Below are positions 11,083-20,045 of a stretch of 64,000 bases of DNA, one piece after another. The notes below the pieces were generated by a model, which ran no database searches, was not told the origin of the DNA, and was given only the letters and a program-made list of their open reading frames with translations. The DNA comes from Sphingomonas sp. QA11 (GTDB taxonomy: Bacteria > Pseudomonadota > Alphaproteobacteria > Sphingomonadales > Sphingomonadaceae). The stretch spans positions 2,294,001-2,358,000 of the forward strand of contig NZ_CP098774.1 in NCBI RefSeq assembly GCF_028473665.1, written 5' to 3'. Made by a program: the position numbers and the translations under genes. The first letter of the stretch is position 1. Every line of letters starts with the position of its first letter.

Positions 11083-11454
11083 TCAGGCGATGCCCCTGCC
11101 CCGCACGATCTCGCACCCGACCGCCGCATCCGGATAGATGTCGGGCTTCATCGACCGCACCATCACCTGCGCGACACGGCGGTCGGCGAGGCACAGGGCA
11201 GCGACCGCCTCGCACAGGGTCTCCTGAAGATGGAAATGCCGCCCGGCGACCAGCGCCCGGATGTCCGCGCGGATGAAGTCATAGTCGAGCACTTCCTCGA
11301 TCCGGTCGTCGTGGGGCGACGTCGGATAGTCGACCTCCATCCGTACCGAGACGATCACGCGCTGCGGCCCGGCCAGTTCCTCGGCATGGATGCCAAGGCC
11401 CATGACGAGTTCAAGCCCGTCCAGGATCGTGGTGAAGCGCACGCCCTCAGCCAT
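11083..11454 (-). CDS. folB: Dihydroneopterin aldolase
   Basis: This enzyme cleaves 7,8-dihydroneopterin to 6-hydroxymethyl-dihydropterin and glycolaldehyde in folate synthesis. The 123-residue protein has the family features: GLGIHAEELAGPQRVIVSV near the N-terminus with the substrate-binding Glu, DYDFIRADIRAL in the middle, and HLQETLCEAVAALCL. Its start overlaps the preceding SDR gene by eight bases, so it is the last gene of folE-SDR-folB. The operon covers two successive pterin steps plus a reductase. Confidence 0.93.
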   Translation of the reverse strand: MAEGVRFTTILDGLELVMGLGIHAEELAGPQRVIVSVRMEVDYPTSPHDDRIEEVLDYDFIRADIRALVAGRHFHLQETLCEAVAALCLADRRVAQVMVRSMKPDIYPDAAVGCEIVRGRGIA

Positions 11455-12223
11455 GCACCGGCTCGAATGCCCGGCGCGTCTCGAACATCACGTCACCGTC
11501 ACGCGGCAGGAAATGCTGGCCATTGTCCACGAAGATATTCTGGCCGTGGATTCCCCGCGCGGTCAGCAGGAATTCCACCGCCTCGGCGATCGACGCCACA
11601 TCGACCGGACGCCGCAGTAAATTTTCGCTCGCCACCGCGCGGAACTCGGCGTCGCTCTGGTCAAAGCTTGGCAGCGACAGCCCCGGCGACACGGCATTGA
11701 CCCGGATGCGCGGCCCAAGCGCCTGGGCAAGCATCCCCGTCGCGCCGCCAAGCGCGATCTTGCCGCAGCTATACGAGAAGAAATCGGGATTCGGATTGGC
11801 CAGCTTCTGGTCGAGGATGTTGACCACCGCCCCGGCCGCCAGATCCTCCTGCGCCGCCAGCGCCGACGCAAGCAGCACCGGCGCGTCGAGGTTCACCGCC
11901 GCATGGCCGCGCAGCATCGCCGGGTCGATCGACGGAGGACGGTCATAAGTGAAGAGCGACGCATTGTTGACCACGGCGCCTAGCGGCCCGCCGAACGCCG
12001 CCCGGGCCTCCGCCACCAATCGCGCCGGCGTTCCTGCCGCCGCGAGATCGCCCATCAGCACGCAGGCGCCCGGCAGTTCAGCCGCCAGCGCCTCGGCTTC
12101 TCCCGCGGAATGATGGTGATGGACAGCGACCCGCCAGCCACGCGCGCCGAGATGCCGCGCGATGGCAGCGCCGATCCGCCGCGGCGCGCCTGTCACCAGC
12201 ACCGTCCGCACCGTCTCCCGCAC
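11447..12223 (-). CDS. SDR-family reductase, probable dihydromonapterin/dihydrofolate reductase-like (FolM-like)
   Basis: A 258-residue short-chain dehydrogenase. The nucleotide-binding motif is GAPRRIGAAIARHLG (a TGxxxRIG variant typical of pteridine reductase-like members), then VNNAS, and the catalytic Y-x3-K as YSCGK. Its place between folE and folB, with overlap into folB and a three-base gap after folE, strongly suggests a pterin or folate substrate. FolM/PTR1-like enzymes reduce dihydropterins; the exact substrate is inference. Confidence 0.82.
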   Translation of the reverse strand: MRETVRTVLVTGAPRRIGAAIARHLGARGWRVAVHHHHSAGEAEALAAELPGACVLMGDLAAAGTPARLVAEARAAFGGPLGAVVNNASLFTYDRPPSIDPAMLRGHAAVNLDAPVLLASALAAQEDLAAGAVVNILDQKLANPNPDFFSYSCGKIALGGATGMLAQALGPRIRVNAVSPGLSLPSFDQSDAEFRAVASENLLRRPVDVASIAEAVEFLLTARGIHGQNIFVDNGQHFLPRDGDVMFETRRAFEPVHG

Positions 12224-12226
12224 CGC

Positions 12227-12853
12227 TCAATATCCCATCAGCGCGAGCACTTCCTTGCGGCTGCGGTCGTCCTCGCGGAACACCCCCATCATCCGGCTCG
12301 TCACCATGGAGACCCCCGGCGTCCGCACGCCCCGCGCCGTCATGCAGGCATGGCTCGCCTCGATCACCACGGCGACGCCGACCGGCTTGAGATTCTCCCA
12401 GATGCAGTCGGCCACCTCGGCGGTCAGCCGCTCCTGCACCTGAAGCCGCCGGGCAAAGGCATGGAGCACGCGCGCCAGCTTCGAGATGCCGACGACGTAA
12501 TTGCCCGGCAGATAGGCGATATGCGCCTTGCCGATGATCGGCGCCATGTGATGCTCGCAATGCGACTGGAACGGGATGTCCTTCAGCAGGACGATCTCGT
12601 CATACCCGCCCACTTCTTCGAAAATGCGCGACAGATGATGCGCGGGATCGTCGCCATACCCCGAACAATATTCCTTCCACGCACGCGCCACGCGCTGCGG
12701 CGTGTCGAGCAGCCCTTCGCGCGTCGGATCGTCGCCCGACCATCGAATCAGGGTGCGTACCGCCTCCGCTACGTCGTCCGGCACTGGTATCTTGGGCGTT
12801 TCGGTGACGAGGTCGCCGTTTTCGTGCCCGTCAGGGTGATGTTCAATACTCAT
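12227..12853 (-). CDS. folE: GTP cyclohydrolase I
   Basis: This enzyme converts GTP to 7,8-dihydroneopterin triphosphate, the entry to folate and pterin synthesis. The 208-residue protein carries the zinc and active-site segment [20 protein letters not shown] and the signature [15 protein letters not shown]. The N-terminal 40 residues are variable, as usual. It is the first gene of the minus-strand operon with the SDR and folB; the promoter should lie in the 225 bp shared with the divergent TonB receptor gene. Confidence 0.96.
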   Translation of the reverse strand: MSIEHHPDGHENGDLVTETPKIPVPDDVAEAVRTLIRWSGDDPTREGLLDTPQRVARAWKEYCSGYGDDPAHHLSRIFEEVGGYDEIVLLKDIPFQSHCEHHMAPIIGKAHIAYLPGNYVVGISKLARVLHAFARRLQVQERLTAEVADCIWENLKPVGVAVVIEASHACMTARGVRTPGVSMVTSRMMGVFREDDRSRKEVLALMGY

Positions 12854-13078
12854 TTCTTTAGGCCTTATTCGAACCTGACGTTACGGCAATCTCGCTTTGT
12901 GCGATCTCAGTTCGATTCCGAAACTGTCTCATTTGGGCAACAACTGTGCAACCCCGCTGTTTTCCTTCGATTCCGCCATTGACGACCGATTCACCTCGAC
13001 GCAGAATTCGCATACCTTGATTACGAACAATGCTCAGTTGGCATAAGACCGGCGGGCTGGCCAAGAGGGGACGTCACC

Positions 13079-15676
13079 ATGAAGAAATTCGAACTGCTTG
13101 CCGCGTCGGCCATCGCATTGCTCTACGCCACCCCCGCGCTGGCGCAAAGCACGCCCGCCCCCGCCGCCCAGGACGGCGCGCTGAACGACAGCGACGACAT
13201 CATCGTCACCGCCACCAAGCGCGAACAAACGCTGCAGGACGTGCCGATCTCGGTGTCGGTCACCAGCAGCGCCACGATCGAGAAAGCCCAGATCCGCGAC
13301 CTGATCGACCTTCAGTCGGTCGTGCCGTCGCTCAAGGTCGCTCAGTTCAACGCGGCCGGGCAGACCAACTTCATCATCCGCGGCTTCGGCAACGGCAACG
13401 GCAATGACGGTATCGAAAGCTCGGTCGGCGTGTTCGTCGACGGCGTCTATCGGTCGCGCTCAGCCTCCGCGCTTGACGATCTGCCCGAGATCGAACGCGT
13501 CGAGGTGCTGCGTGGCCCGCAATCGACCCTGTTCGGCAAGAACGTGTCGGCCGGTGCGATCAGCATCGTGACCAAGCGCCCCTCCTTCGAATGGGGCGGC
13601 AAGGCCGAGATCAGCGTCGGCAATTACAGCCAGATGCAGACCAGGGCGACCATTACCGGCCCGCTCACCGACAGCCTCGCTTTCCGCGTCTCGGGCAGCC
13701 TCAACGAGCGTGACGGCTATTTCAAGAACCTGACGACCGGCAGCGACGTCAACAACCGCCATCGCTGGTCGGTTCGCGGCGATATCCTGTTCGAGCCTTC
13801 GTCGGACTTCTCGGTCCGCATCATCGGCGACTACAATTTGATCAAGGAAGTGTGCTGCGGCGTAACCTCGATCTACAACGGCCCTGCCACCCAGGCGATC
13901 AAGGCCCTCGGCTTCGCCGTGTCGGACACGACCAAGATCTTCGACCGCAACGTTATCTTCAACACCGATCCGTATAACCGCATCGTCGGCAAGGGCGTTT
14001 CGGGCCAGGTCGACTGGAACATCGGCTTCGCGAAGCTGACCTCGATCACCGCCTATCGCAACCAGATCAACCAATCGAACCAGGACATCGACTTCACCGC
14101 CGCTGATATCGCCAACAACATCACGGCCAACAACGCCAAGACCTTCACCCAGGAATTCCGCCTGGCGTCGAACGGGGATGGCCGGTTGAGCTGGCTGGTC
14201 GGCGGTTTCTATCAGGACGAAAGGCTCACCACCGGCCGCGACATCCGCTTCGGCAAGGATGCGCGCGCCTTCGTCAACGCACTTTCGGGCGGACTGATCA
14301 CTGGGCTTGAAGCTCTGCAGAATGCAACCAACCCGTCGATCATCCCGGGCGGCACCTATTTCACCCCCGGCCAGGGTATTGCCGACAACTACAAGATGAA
14401 GCAGCGGTCCTATTCGCTCTTCGGCCAGGCCGATTTCAAGGTAACCGACCGGCTGACCCTGACGGGTGGCATCGCCTATATGAACGATCGCAAGGCCGTG
14501 GTTTCGAACGTCGTAATGAACGACAAATTCTCCGCCTTGAACCTGGAGAACGTCCCCGGGCTTGGCTTCCTCCCGTTCGCCGCGCTTCCGGCGTCACTCT
14601 CCGGTTGCTTGCTGCAGAAGGGCTTCAATCCGGCATCGACCGGGGGACGCGTTCCGGTGAACCTGTTCGGTGCCAGCCTTGGCGCATCGCTGCCCGGCCC
14701 CGGCTCGGCGCCGTGCCCCGGTTCGCTTGGGGGCACCAATCCCTTCGCCCTGAACGCTTTGCAATTCTTCTACGCCAACACAACCAATCACGGGCCCGTC
14801 AATTATCCGAACGCCAATGAATCCGGCATCTTCAAGGGCGACAAGGTCACCTATGCCGCACGCGCCGCCTATGACCTGGATTTCGTGAACGTCTATGTCA
14901 GCTATTCGACCGGCTGGAAGGCAAGCGCGGTCAACCTGTCGTCCGACAGCCGCCCGCCACTGAACGGGGTCGGCCGGTCGGCCGCGCCTGAGGAAGTCAC
15001 GGTCTATGAAGCCGGCGCCAAGGCGAAGTTCCGCGGCGGCTATTTCAACCTCGCGGTGTTCAAGCAGTCGATCAAGGGCTTCCAGTCCAACGCCTTTACC
15101 GGCCTCGGCTACAGCCTGGTCAACGCCGGCAAGGAATCAGTCCGCGGCTTCGAAGTGGACGCTGCCTACAGCCCGGTCTCGGCCCTCGCCCTCACCGGCT
15201 CGGTCACTTACCTCGATCCGAAATATGACTCCTTCACTGGCGCCCCGTGCGTGAACTACGATACCACCCGGTGCCCGATCAATCCGGCGACGGGGCTTCG
15301 TCCGTCGTTCCGCGATCTCTCCGGCCAGAAGCCGGCGGGCATCCCGACCTGGAGCTTCTCGACCTCGGCCACCCTGTCGCACAATCTCACGAACGACGTC
15401 AGCGCCTATCTCCGCGGCGAATATAATTATGCCAGCAAGTTCCAGCTCACCGAGACCACGCCGCCGGACCTGTCAACCTATGGGCAGAACACGATCAACG
15501 CCAGCCTCGGGTTCCAGAGCAAGGCCAACAAGCTCGAGCTGATGTTCTGGGTGCGCAACCTCACCCAGGACAATTACCTGATCTCGACCTTCCCGACGGT
15601 GGCGCAGGACGGCAGCTACAGCGGCTATCCGAACCAGCCGCGTACTTTCGGCGGGACGCTCCGCAAGAGCTTCTGA
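13079..15676 (+). CDS. TonB-dependent outer membrane receptor
   Basis: An 865-residue outer membrane transporter energised by TonB. The signal peptide ends at about residue 22 (ATPALAQ). A TonB-box-like segment DDIIVTATKR follows, then the plug domain (DVPISVSVTSS, IIRGFGNGNGNDG, EIERVEVLRGPQSTLFGKN) and a long barrel ending in the aromatic terminus RKSF. An extracellular loop region at about residues 500-560 has two cysteines and Pro/Gly-rich sequence. The substrate cannot be predicted; sphingomonads have many paralogues for glycans, siderophores and aromatics. It stands alone, ended by the terminator at 15719-15749. Confidence 0.94.
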   Translation: MKKFELLAASAIALLYATPALAQSTPAPAAQDGALNDSDDIIVTATKREQTLQDVPISVSVTSSATIEKAQIRDLIDLQSVVPSLKVAQFNAAGQTNFIIRGFGNGNGNDGIESSVGVFVDGVYRSRSASALDDLPEIERVEVLRGPQSTLFGKNVSAGAISIVTKRPSFEWGGKAEISVGNYSQMQTRATITGPLTDSLAFRVSGSLNERDGYFKNLTTGSDVNNRHRWSVRGDILFEPSSDFSVRIIGDYNLIKEVCCGVTSIYNGPATQAIKALGFAVSDTTKIFDRNVIFNTDPYNRIVGKGVSGQVDWNIGFAKLTSITAYRNQINQSNQDIDFTAADIANNITANNAKTFTQEFRLASNGDGRLSWLVGGFYQDERLTTGRDIRFGKDARAFVNALSGGLITGLEALQNATNPSIIPGGTYFTPGQGIADNYKMKQRSYSLFGQADFKVTDRLTLTGGIAYMNDRKAVVSNVVMNDKFSALNLENVPGLGFLPFAALPASLSGCLLQKGFNPASTGGRVPVNLFGASLGASLPGPGSAPCPGSLGGTNPFALNALQFFYANTTNHGPVNYPNANESGIFKGDKVTYAARAAYDLDFVNVYVSYSTGWKASAVNLSSDSRPPLNGVGRSAAPEEVTVYEAGAKAKFRGGYFNLAVFKQSIKGFQSNAFTGLGYSLVNAGKESVRGFEVDAAYSPVSALALTGSVTYLDPKYDSFTGAPCVNYDTTRCPINPATGLRPSFRDLSGQKPAGIPTWSFSTSATLSHNLTNDVSAYLRGEYNYASKFQLTETTPPDLSTYGQNTINASLGFQSKANKLELMFWVRNLTQDNYLISTFPTVAQDGSYSGYPNQPRTFGGTLRKSF

Positions 15677-15718
15677 TACCTCCTTGCCCCTGTACCGGCC
15701 GGCGCGCCGGGGGAAACG

Positions 15719-15749
15719 CCCCCTTTTCCAACCGGAAGAGGGGGTTTTT
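15719..15749 (+). terminator. Intrinsic terminator after the TonB receptor
   Basis: Stem CCCCCTTTTCC (15719-15729), loop AACC, stem GGAAGAGGGGG (15734-15744) with one G-T wobble, followed by TTTTT. It lies 43 bp after the receptor stop codon. Confidence 0.88.
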
Positions 15750-15941
15750 CCGTCCCTCCGACCCCGAAACGCCGCCTTGTCGTCGCATCCCGGTCGAAAA
15801 CCGGCCCATCCGTGCCCGCAAGGAGGGGGATTAGCGCATTGTAAGGAGTGACAATCCCAAAAAGGCGGCGCACAAGCGAGAGACGCTGAAGCAGGCGTGA
15901 AACCGATGTCGACATGAACGACACATCAGGAAGGACATTTT

Positions 15942-16214
15942 ATGGCGAAAGAACCCACGGCAGCTCCCAAGACCGGCGGCATCCATGCGCCTGTGCAGCC
16001 GTCCCCGGAGCTGGGCGCGATCGTCGGCAACGACAAGCTGCCGCGCAGCCAGGTGATCAGCAAGGTATGGGACTATATCAAGTCCAACAACCTGCAGAAC
16101 CCGGCGAACAAGCGCGAGATCCTCGCCGACGACAAGCTCAAGAAGGTGTTCGGTCGTGACAAGGTCACGATGTTCGAGATGAACAAGTACATCGCACAGC
16201 ACGTCAAGGCGTAA
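15942..16214 (+). CDS. SWIB/MDM2-domain protein
   Basis: A 90-residue, mostly SWIB-domain protein. The core is ELGAIVGNDKLPRSQVISKVW followed by DYIKSNNLQNPANKREILAD, DDKLKKVFGRDKVTMFEMNKYI; this is the eukaryotic chromatin-remodeller fold also found in chlamydiae and some Proteobacteria, including sphingomonads. ATG 15942 is preceded by AGGAAGGA at a suitable distance. The bacterial role is not established; a nucleoid or topoisomerase-associated role has been proposed for fused forms. It has its own transcription unit between a terminator and a convergent tRNA. Confidence 0.9.
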   Translation: MAKEPTAAPKTGGIHAPVQPSPELGAIVGNDKLPRSQVISKVWDYIKSNNLQNPANKREILADDKLKKVFGRDKVTMFEMNKYIAQHVKA

Positions 16215-16261
16215 GCGCCCCGAGGAGCCACTCCGGCGGGCACCGCTTGCGCAAGCGATGC

Positions 16262-16338
16262 TGGTGCCCCCGAGTGGACTCGAACCACCGGCCTGCGGTT
16301 TAGGAAACCGTCGCTCTATCCTGCTGAGCTACGGGGGC
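16262..16338 (-). tRNA. tRNA-Arg (anticodon CCT)
   Basis: On the minus strand the acceptor arm GCCCCCG pairs with CGGGGGC. The D arm is GCTC-AGCAGGATA-GAGC, the anticodon loop is TTCCTAA (anticodon CCT), and the T arm contains GGTTCGAGTCC. The discriminator A and the CCA end are encoded (TGGT on the plus strand at 16262-16265). The first anticodon-stem pair is A-C, a mismatch. CCT reads AGG, a rare codon in a GC-rich genome. Confidence 0.95.
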
Positions 16339-16407
16339 GCGAGCCGGGTCGTAGAGATTGGCCCTTCACGGGTCAATCGCGCAGGAAGCCCTCGCGCAAT
16401 TACCGCT

Positions 16408-16863
16408 TCAGTTGATCGCTTCCGGCGGAACCACCGGAAATGGCAGCGGCGCGATCGCCACGCCTTCGTCGGCCAGGGCTTTGGCCTCGCCGATCGTCGC
16501 TTCGCCATGGATCGGCGCCGGATCGGCATCGCCGGCATGCATCGCCCGGGCACGATCGGCGAAGGCCCGGCCGACCCATTCGGATTTTTCGAGAGCCCTG
16601 GCCTGCGCCTCGGCAAGGGCCCGGATCGCCGCCTTCATCGCCGCGGGTGTCGGGGCCTCGGTCGCGGTCACGGGCGCGTCCACATCCTTGCGATTGCCCT
16701 TGGCCGGGATATTCGGCGCCATCACCGCCTTGCCGATATCGACATCGCCGCACAGCGGGCACGACAGCAGCCCCCGAGCCCGCTGGTCCTCGAACGCGCC
16801 GCTCGAGGCGAACCAGGCTTCGAACACATGCTCGCCCGAACAGCGCAGGTCGAAGACGATCAC
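16408..16863 (-). CDS. DUF1178-family protein
   Basis: A 151-residue protein matching DUF1178: the N-terminal MIVFDLRCSGEHVFEAWFASS, then a two-cysteine knuckle SCPLCGD at about residue 35, and the C-terminal VGRAFADRARAMHAGDADPAPIHGEAT. Function is unknown. The first cysteine (LRCSGEHVFE) and the CPLC pair could form a rubredoxin or zinc-ribbon-like site, which is inference. It overlaps the preceding nitrilase-family gene by four bases, a pairing I recall from other Alphaproteobacteria. Confidence 0.88.
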   Translation of the reverse strand: MIVFDLRCSGEHVFEAWFASSGAFEDQRARGLLSCPLCGDVDIGKAVMAPNIPAKGNRKDVDAPVTATEAPTPAAMKAAIRALAEAQARALEKSEWVGRAFADRARAMHAGDADPAPIHGEATIGEAKALADEGVAIAPLPFPVVPPEAIN

Positions 16864-17684
16864 GACGCCGTCTCGACCGCCGGGATCGGGCGCCGATGCG
16901 CCAGCACCGGAATGCGCTCACGGACATCGGCGATGCGCGCTGGGTCGATCTCCGCAAAGCCGAGCCCAGGCTCCTCGCCCATGTCGAGCAGCACCTCGCC
17001 CCAGGGATCGATCACCAGCGAATGACCATAGGTCGCCCGGCCATCCTGGTGTACGCCAGTCTGCGCCGCCGCGACGACGAAGGCCGCCGCCTCGATCGCG
17101 CGGGCACGCAACAGGATATGCCAGTGCGCCGCGCCCGTCGGCCGGGTGAAAGCGGCCGGTACCGCGAGAATGGTCGCCCCCGCGTCGCTCAGCGCGCGGA
17201 ACAGGTCGGGGAAACGCATATCATAGCAAATGGTGAGCCCGATCTGTCCGACCGGCGTATCGACCACCACCGCGCCGCTGCCCGGCGTATAGGAGGCCGA
17301 TTCACGCCAGCTTTCGCCCGTCGGAAGATCGACATCGAACAGATGAAGCTTGTCGTAGCGCGCGCGGATCGCGCCCTGCGGATCGATCACATAGGCGCGG
17401 TTGGCAAGCTTGCCATCATCGCTGCGCACCGCGAGCGAGCCGAGATGGACCCAGATACCCTGCTCCGCCGCTGCCTTGCGCACCGCCGCCAGCACGGCAT
17501 CATCCGCCTCGGCCCGAAGATGGCTCGCCGCCCTGGCGCGATCGCTGTCGAGCAGGCCCGACATCTCGGGCGTGAACAGCATCGCGGCACCACCCTTCGC
17601 CGCTTCAGCGATCGCATCGGTGATGACGCCCGCATTGGCGGCGGGGTCGATCCCCGTCGTCATCTGGAGAAGCGCGATCCTCAT
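16860..17684 (-). CDS. Carbon-nitrogen hydrolase (Nit1/Nit2-like amidase)
   Basis: A 274-residue nitrilase-superfamily enzyme with the catalytic triad visible: Glu in MLFTPEMSGL, Lys in RARYDKLHLFDVDL and Cys in GLTICYDMRFPDLFR. FDVDLPTGESWRESASYTPG is characteristic of the Nit1/Nit2 branch, whose members act as deaminated-glutathione or omega-amidases. A repair role fits the next gene upstream, the glutathione-dependent glutaredoxin grxC (overlap of four bases). The exact substrate is inferred. Confidence 0.9.
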   Translation of the reverse strand: MRIALLQMTTGIDPAANAGVITDAIAEAAKGGAAMLFTPEMSGLLDSDRARAASHLRAEADDAVLAAVRKAAAEQGIWVHLGSLAVRSDDGKLANRAYVIDPQGAIRARYDKLHLFDVDLPTGESWRESASYTPGSGAVVVDTPVGQIGLTICYDMRFPDLFRALSDAGATILAVPAAFTRPTGAAHWHILLRARAIEAAAFVVAAAQTGVHQDGRATYGHSLVIDPWGEVLLDMGEEPGLGFAEIDPARIADVRERIPVLAHRRPIPAVETAS

Positions 17685-17938
17685 GCCGCGAGCAACGCGT
17701 CGAGCTTGCCCTCATGGTCGAGCGCGGCGAGATCGTCAGATCCGCCGACATGCTTTCCGTCGATGAAGATCTGCGGGACGGTGCTCCGGCCATTCGCGCG
17801 CTGCAACATCTCGGCACGCTTCGGACCGCCCATGGTGATGTCGAATTCCTCGACCTCGACGCCCTTGCTTTCGAGCAGGCGCATCGCTCGCGTGCAATAG
17901 GGACAGAAAGCCTTGGTGTAGATTTCGATCTTTGCCAT
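17681..17938 (-). CDS. grxC: Glutaredoxin 3
   Basis: An 85-residue glutathione-dependent dithiol oxidoreductase. The redox motif is C-P-Y-C (AFCPYCTRAMRLL), followed by the cis-proline TVPQIFIDG and the glutathione-binding HVGGSDDL. I chose ATG 17938 because the family begins with M-x-K-I-E-I-Y-T. The gene lies 31 bp downstream of comF and overlaps the nitrilase gene by four bases, so comF-grxC-nit-DUF1178 is probably one operon. Confidence 0.95.
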   Translation of the reverse strand: MAKIEIYTKAFCPYCTRAMRLLESKGVEVEEFDITMGGPKRAEMLQRANGRSTVPQIFIDGKHVGGSDDLAALDHEGKLDALLAA

Positions 17939-17969
17939 GATTCCGAAATGTGGGCGGCCCGGCCGCTTG

Positions 17970-18755
17970 TCAATCGTCAGCAGCCGGATCGAGCACTCGT
18001 GCCCAACACAGGATAGCGACGCTGGCGGCGCCTGCCTGAAGCAGCGATCGTGTACAGGCATCGCTGGTCGCCCCGCTGGTATGGATATCGTCGACCAGCA
18101 CCACCGACTTGCCGCGCACCCTTTCGCGGGCGTGGGCCGGGATATGAAAGGCCCCGGATACGGTCTTCGCCCTGCCCCGCGCGCCCATCCCGCGCAAGGG
18201 TGGCGTAGATCGGACACGCTGAAGCAGCATGGGGTCGTTCGCGACACCCGATGCCCGCGTCAGCGCCCGGGCGATCAGCGCCGCCTGGTTGAATCCGCGC
18301 GACCAGATACGCCAGCGATGAAGCGGAACCGGCACGAGCAGTTCAGCACCCTCCGGCATCAGCCGTGCCATCTGCCGGGCAACCGTCTCGGCAAAGGCGG
18401 TGCGCCCGCCATATTTGAGTCGCAGCGCAACGGTGCGCGCGACATCACCATAGGCAACGGCGGCACGAACGCCGGCATGACGCGGCGGCTGCCGATGGCA
18501 TGGGGCACACAGCGCGCCGGGCCCACGATCATAGGCGAAAGGGGCGTTGCATGCCGCACACCAGGGCGGGCCGAGAAAGCGCAATTTTCCCCAACAGGCC
18601 GAGCAGAAGCGATGGTCTTCCCCTGTCACCGCGCCACAACCGGGGCAGCGCGGCGGCAGCGCGAGATTGGCGACAACACGCAACGGATCGAGAAACCGCG
18701 CCACACACCCTTGTCGCGCCGCCCGTCCGGCGGCACAAGCCTGCGCGGTGAGCAT
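17970..18755 (-). CDS. comF: ComF-family double zinc ribbon phosphoribosyltransferase
   Basis: A 261-residue ComF-like protein. The N-terminal part has zinc-ribbon cysteines (CPGCGAVTGEDHRFCSACW, CAACNAPF, CAPCH) and the C-terminal PRTase domain has the PRPP loop VVLVDDIHTSGAT. ComF is required for DNA uptake in naturally competent bacteria, but many carriers are not known to be competent. If ATG 18755 is used, the gene overlaps the divergent methyltransferase start by eight bases; an internal GTG at 18704 (MARFLDPLRVV, with AAGGG just upstream) would avoid this. Confidence 0.88.
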   Translation of the reverse strand: MLTAQACAAGRAARQGCVARFLDPLRVVANLALPPRCPGCGAVTGEDHRFCSACWGKLRFLGPPWCAACNAPFAYDRGPGALCAPCHRQPPRHAGVRAAVAYGDVARTVALRLKYGGRTAFAETVARQMARLMPEGAELLVPVPLHRWRIWSRGFNQAALIARALTRASGVANDPMLLQRVRSTPPLRGMGARGRAKTVSGAFHIPAHARERVRGKSVVLVDDIHTSGATSDACTRSLLQAGAASVAILCWARVLDPAADD

Positions 18756-19593
18756 CCCTGATATCTTCGACCGCACCGCACGACGCCGACGCCGCGACCG
18801 CGCCGCCGCCAGCTTCGCGGAATATGATTTCCTGCGCGCGGCGATGCTCGACGGTATCCAGGAACGGCTCGCCGCGGTGACGCGCGGCTTCGATGACGTG
18901 CTTGATCTCGGCTGTTTCGACGGGACATTTCCGGCGGCCGGAAGGCACATCGTCCGTTGCGACGCCGGTTTCGCCTTTGCTCGTGCCACGGACGGCGTGC
19001 AGGCCGATGAGGACCGGCTGCCCTTCGCCGACGGTTCGTTCGATCTGGTCGTTTCGGCGGGCGTGCTCGACAGCGTCAACGACCTCCCCGGCGCGCTGAC
19101 GCTGATCCGGCGCGCGTTGCGACCCGACGGGCTGTTCCTCGCTGCCTTTACCGGCGCGGGGACTCTCCCGGCTCTTCGCGCCGCCTTCCGCGAGGCGGAG
19201 CGCGACCGGCCCGCCGCGCGTATTCATCCGCAGATCGACGTGCGATCAGCCGGCGATCTGCTGGTCCGGGCAGGCTTCGCGCTGCCCGTCGCCGATGTGG
19301 AATCGCTGAACGTGCGTTACGGCACGCTCGGCAAGCTGCTGGGCGACCTGCGCGGCATGGCCGCGACGAACCTGCTGGTCGGCCGTACGCCACTTCGCCG
19401 CGATACGCTGGGCCGCGCCGCCGATGCCTTTGCGGCGCAGGCTGACCCGGATGGTCGCACATCGGAGCGTTTCGAGATCATCTTCCTGACGGGTTGGGCC
19501 CCTGCCCCGTCCCAGCCCCAACCGGCCCGGCGCGGCAGCGCCACGACATCACTGGCAGATGCGCTCAAGCGCATGCCGCCCAAAGCCGACTAG
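18748..19593 (+). CDS. SAM-dependent methyltransferase (BioC/NDUFAF5-like)
   Basis: A 281-residue class I methyltransferase. Motif I is VLDLGCFDGTFPA, followed by DEDRLPFADGSFDLVVSAGVLDSVNDLPGAL and LRPDGLFLAAFTGAGTLPALRAAF. The overall pattern resembles BioC and the mitochondrial complex I factor NDUFAF5, an arginine hydroxylase or methyltransferase-like protein. The start is GTG 18748, judged from the conserved-looking IFDR opening. It ends four bases into the convergent response regulator gene. Confidence 0.85.
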   Translation: MSIPDIFDRTARRRRRDRAAASFAEYDFLRAAMLDGIQERLAAVTRGFDDVLDLGCFDGTFPAAGRHIVRCDAGFAFARATDGVQADEDRLPFADGSFDLVVSAGVLDSVNDLPGALTLIRRALRPDGLFLAAFTGAGTLPALRAAFREAERDRPAARIHPQIDVRSAGDLLVRAGFALPVADVESLNVRYGTLGKLLGDLRGMAATNLLVGRTPLRRDTLGRAADAFAAQADPDGRTSERFEIIFLTGWAPAPSQPQPARRGSATTSLADALKRMPPKAD

Positions 19594-19979
19594 CCGATCA
19601 TTCCATCACCAGAACCCCGGGCGAGCATCCGCCCGATCGCGTCGAACAGCGAATCCATCGCGACGGGCTTGAACAACACCTCGTCGGCTCCCTCCGTCAG
19701 GCAGCGCTCGCGCAGGTCGATCGCGGTATCAGCGGTCACCACGATGATCGGCAGCTTGCCCTTGGCATCATTGCGGCTTCGAATGTGCCGGATTGCCTCA
19801 AGCCCATCCATTCCGGGCATACGCAGGTCGACAAGGATCATGTCGAAGTCCTGGTCCTCGATCATCTGCAGGCCGATCTCGCCGCTTTCGGCGCCAACCA
19901 TCGATGCCCCGGCCACGTCGAGCATGTCCTTCACGACCCGCCGATTCATCGAATCATCCTCGATAAAGAGGACGTTCAT
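19590..19979 (-). CDS. Single-domain response regulator (CheY-like)
   Basis: A 129-residue stand-alone receiver. All key residues are present: the acidic cluster EDD at 7-9, the phosphoacceptor Asp at 51 in ILVDLRMPGMDG, the conserved Thr in VVTADTA, and Lys at 104 in LFKPV. There is no output domain. It lies 66 bp downstream of the hybrid kinase on the same strand, and probably accepts phosphate from it or passes phosphate to a phosphotransfer protein. Confidence 0.93.
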   Translation of the reverse strand: MNVLFIEDDSMNRRVVKDMLDVAGASMVGAESGEIGLQMIEDQDFDMILVDLRMPGMDGLEAIRHIRSRNDAKGKLPIIVVTADTAIDLRERCLTEGADEVLFKPVAMDSLFDAIGRMLARGSGDGMIG

Positions 19980-20045
19980 GACCTGAACGCCGGGGCGCTG
20001 GCCGTTTGGAGGGGAAATGGAACCATATTGGATGTCTCTATCGGA

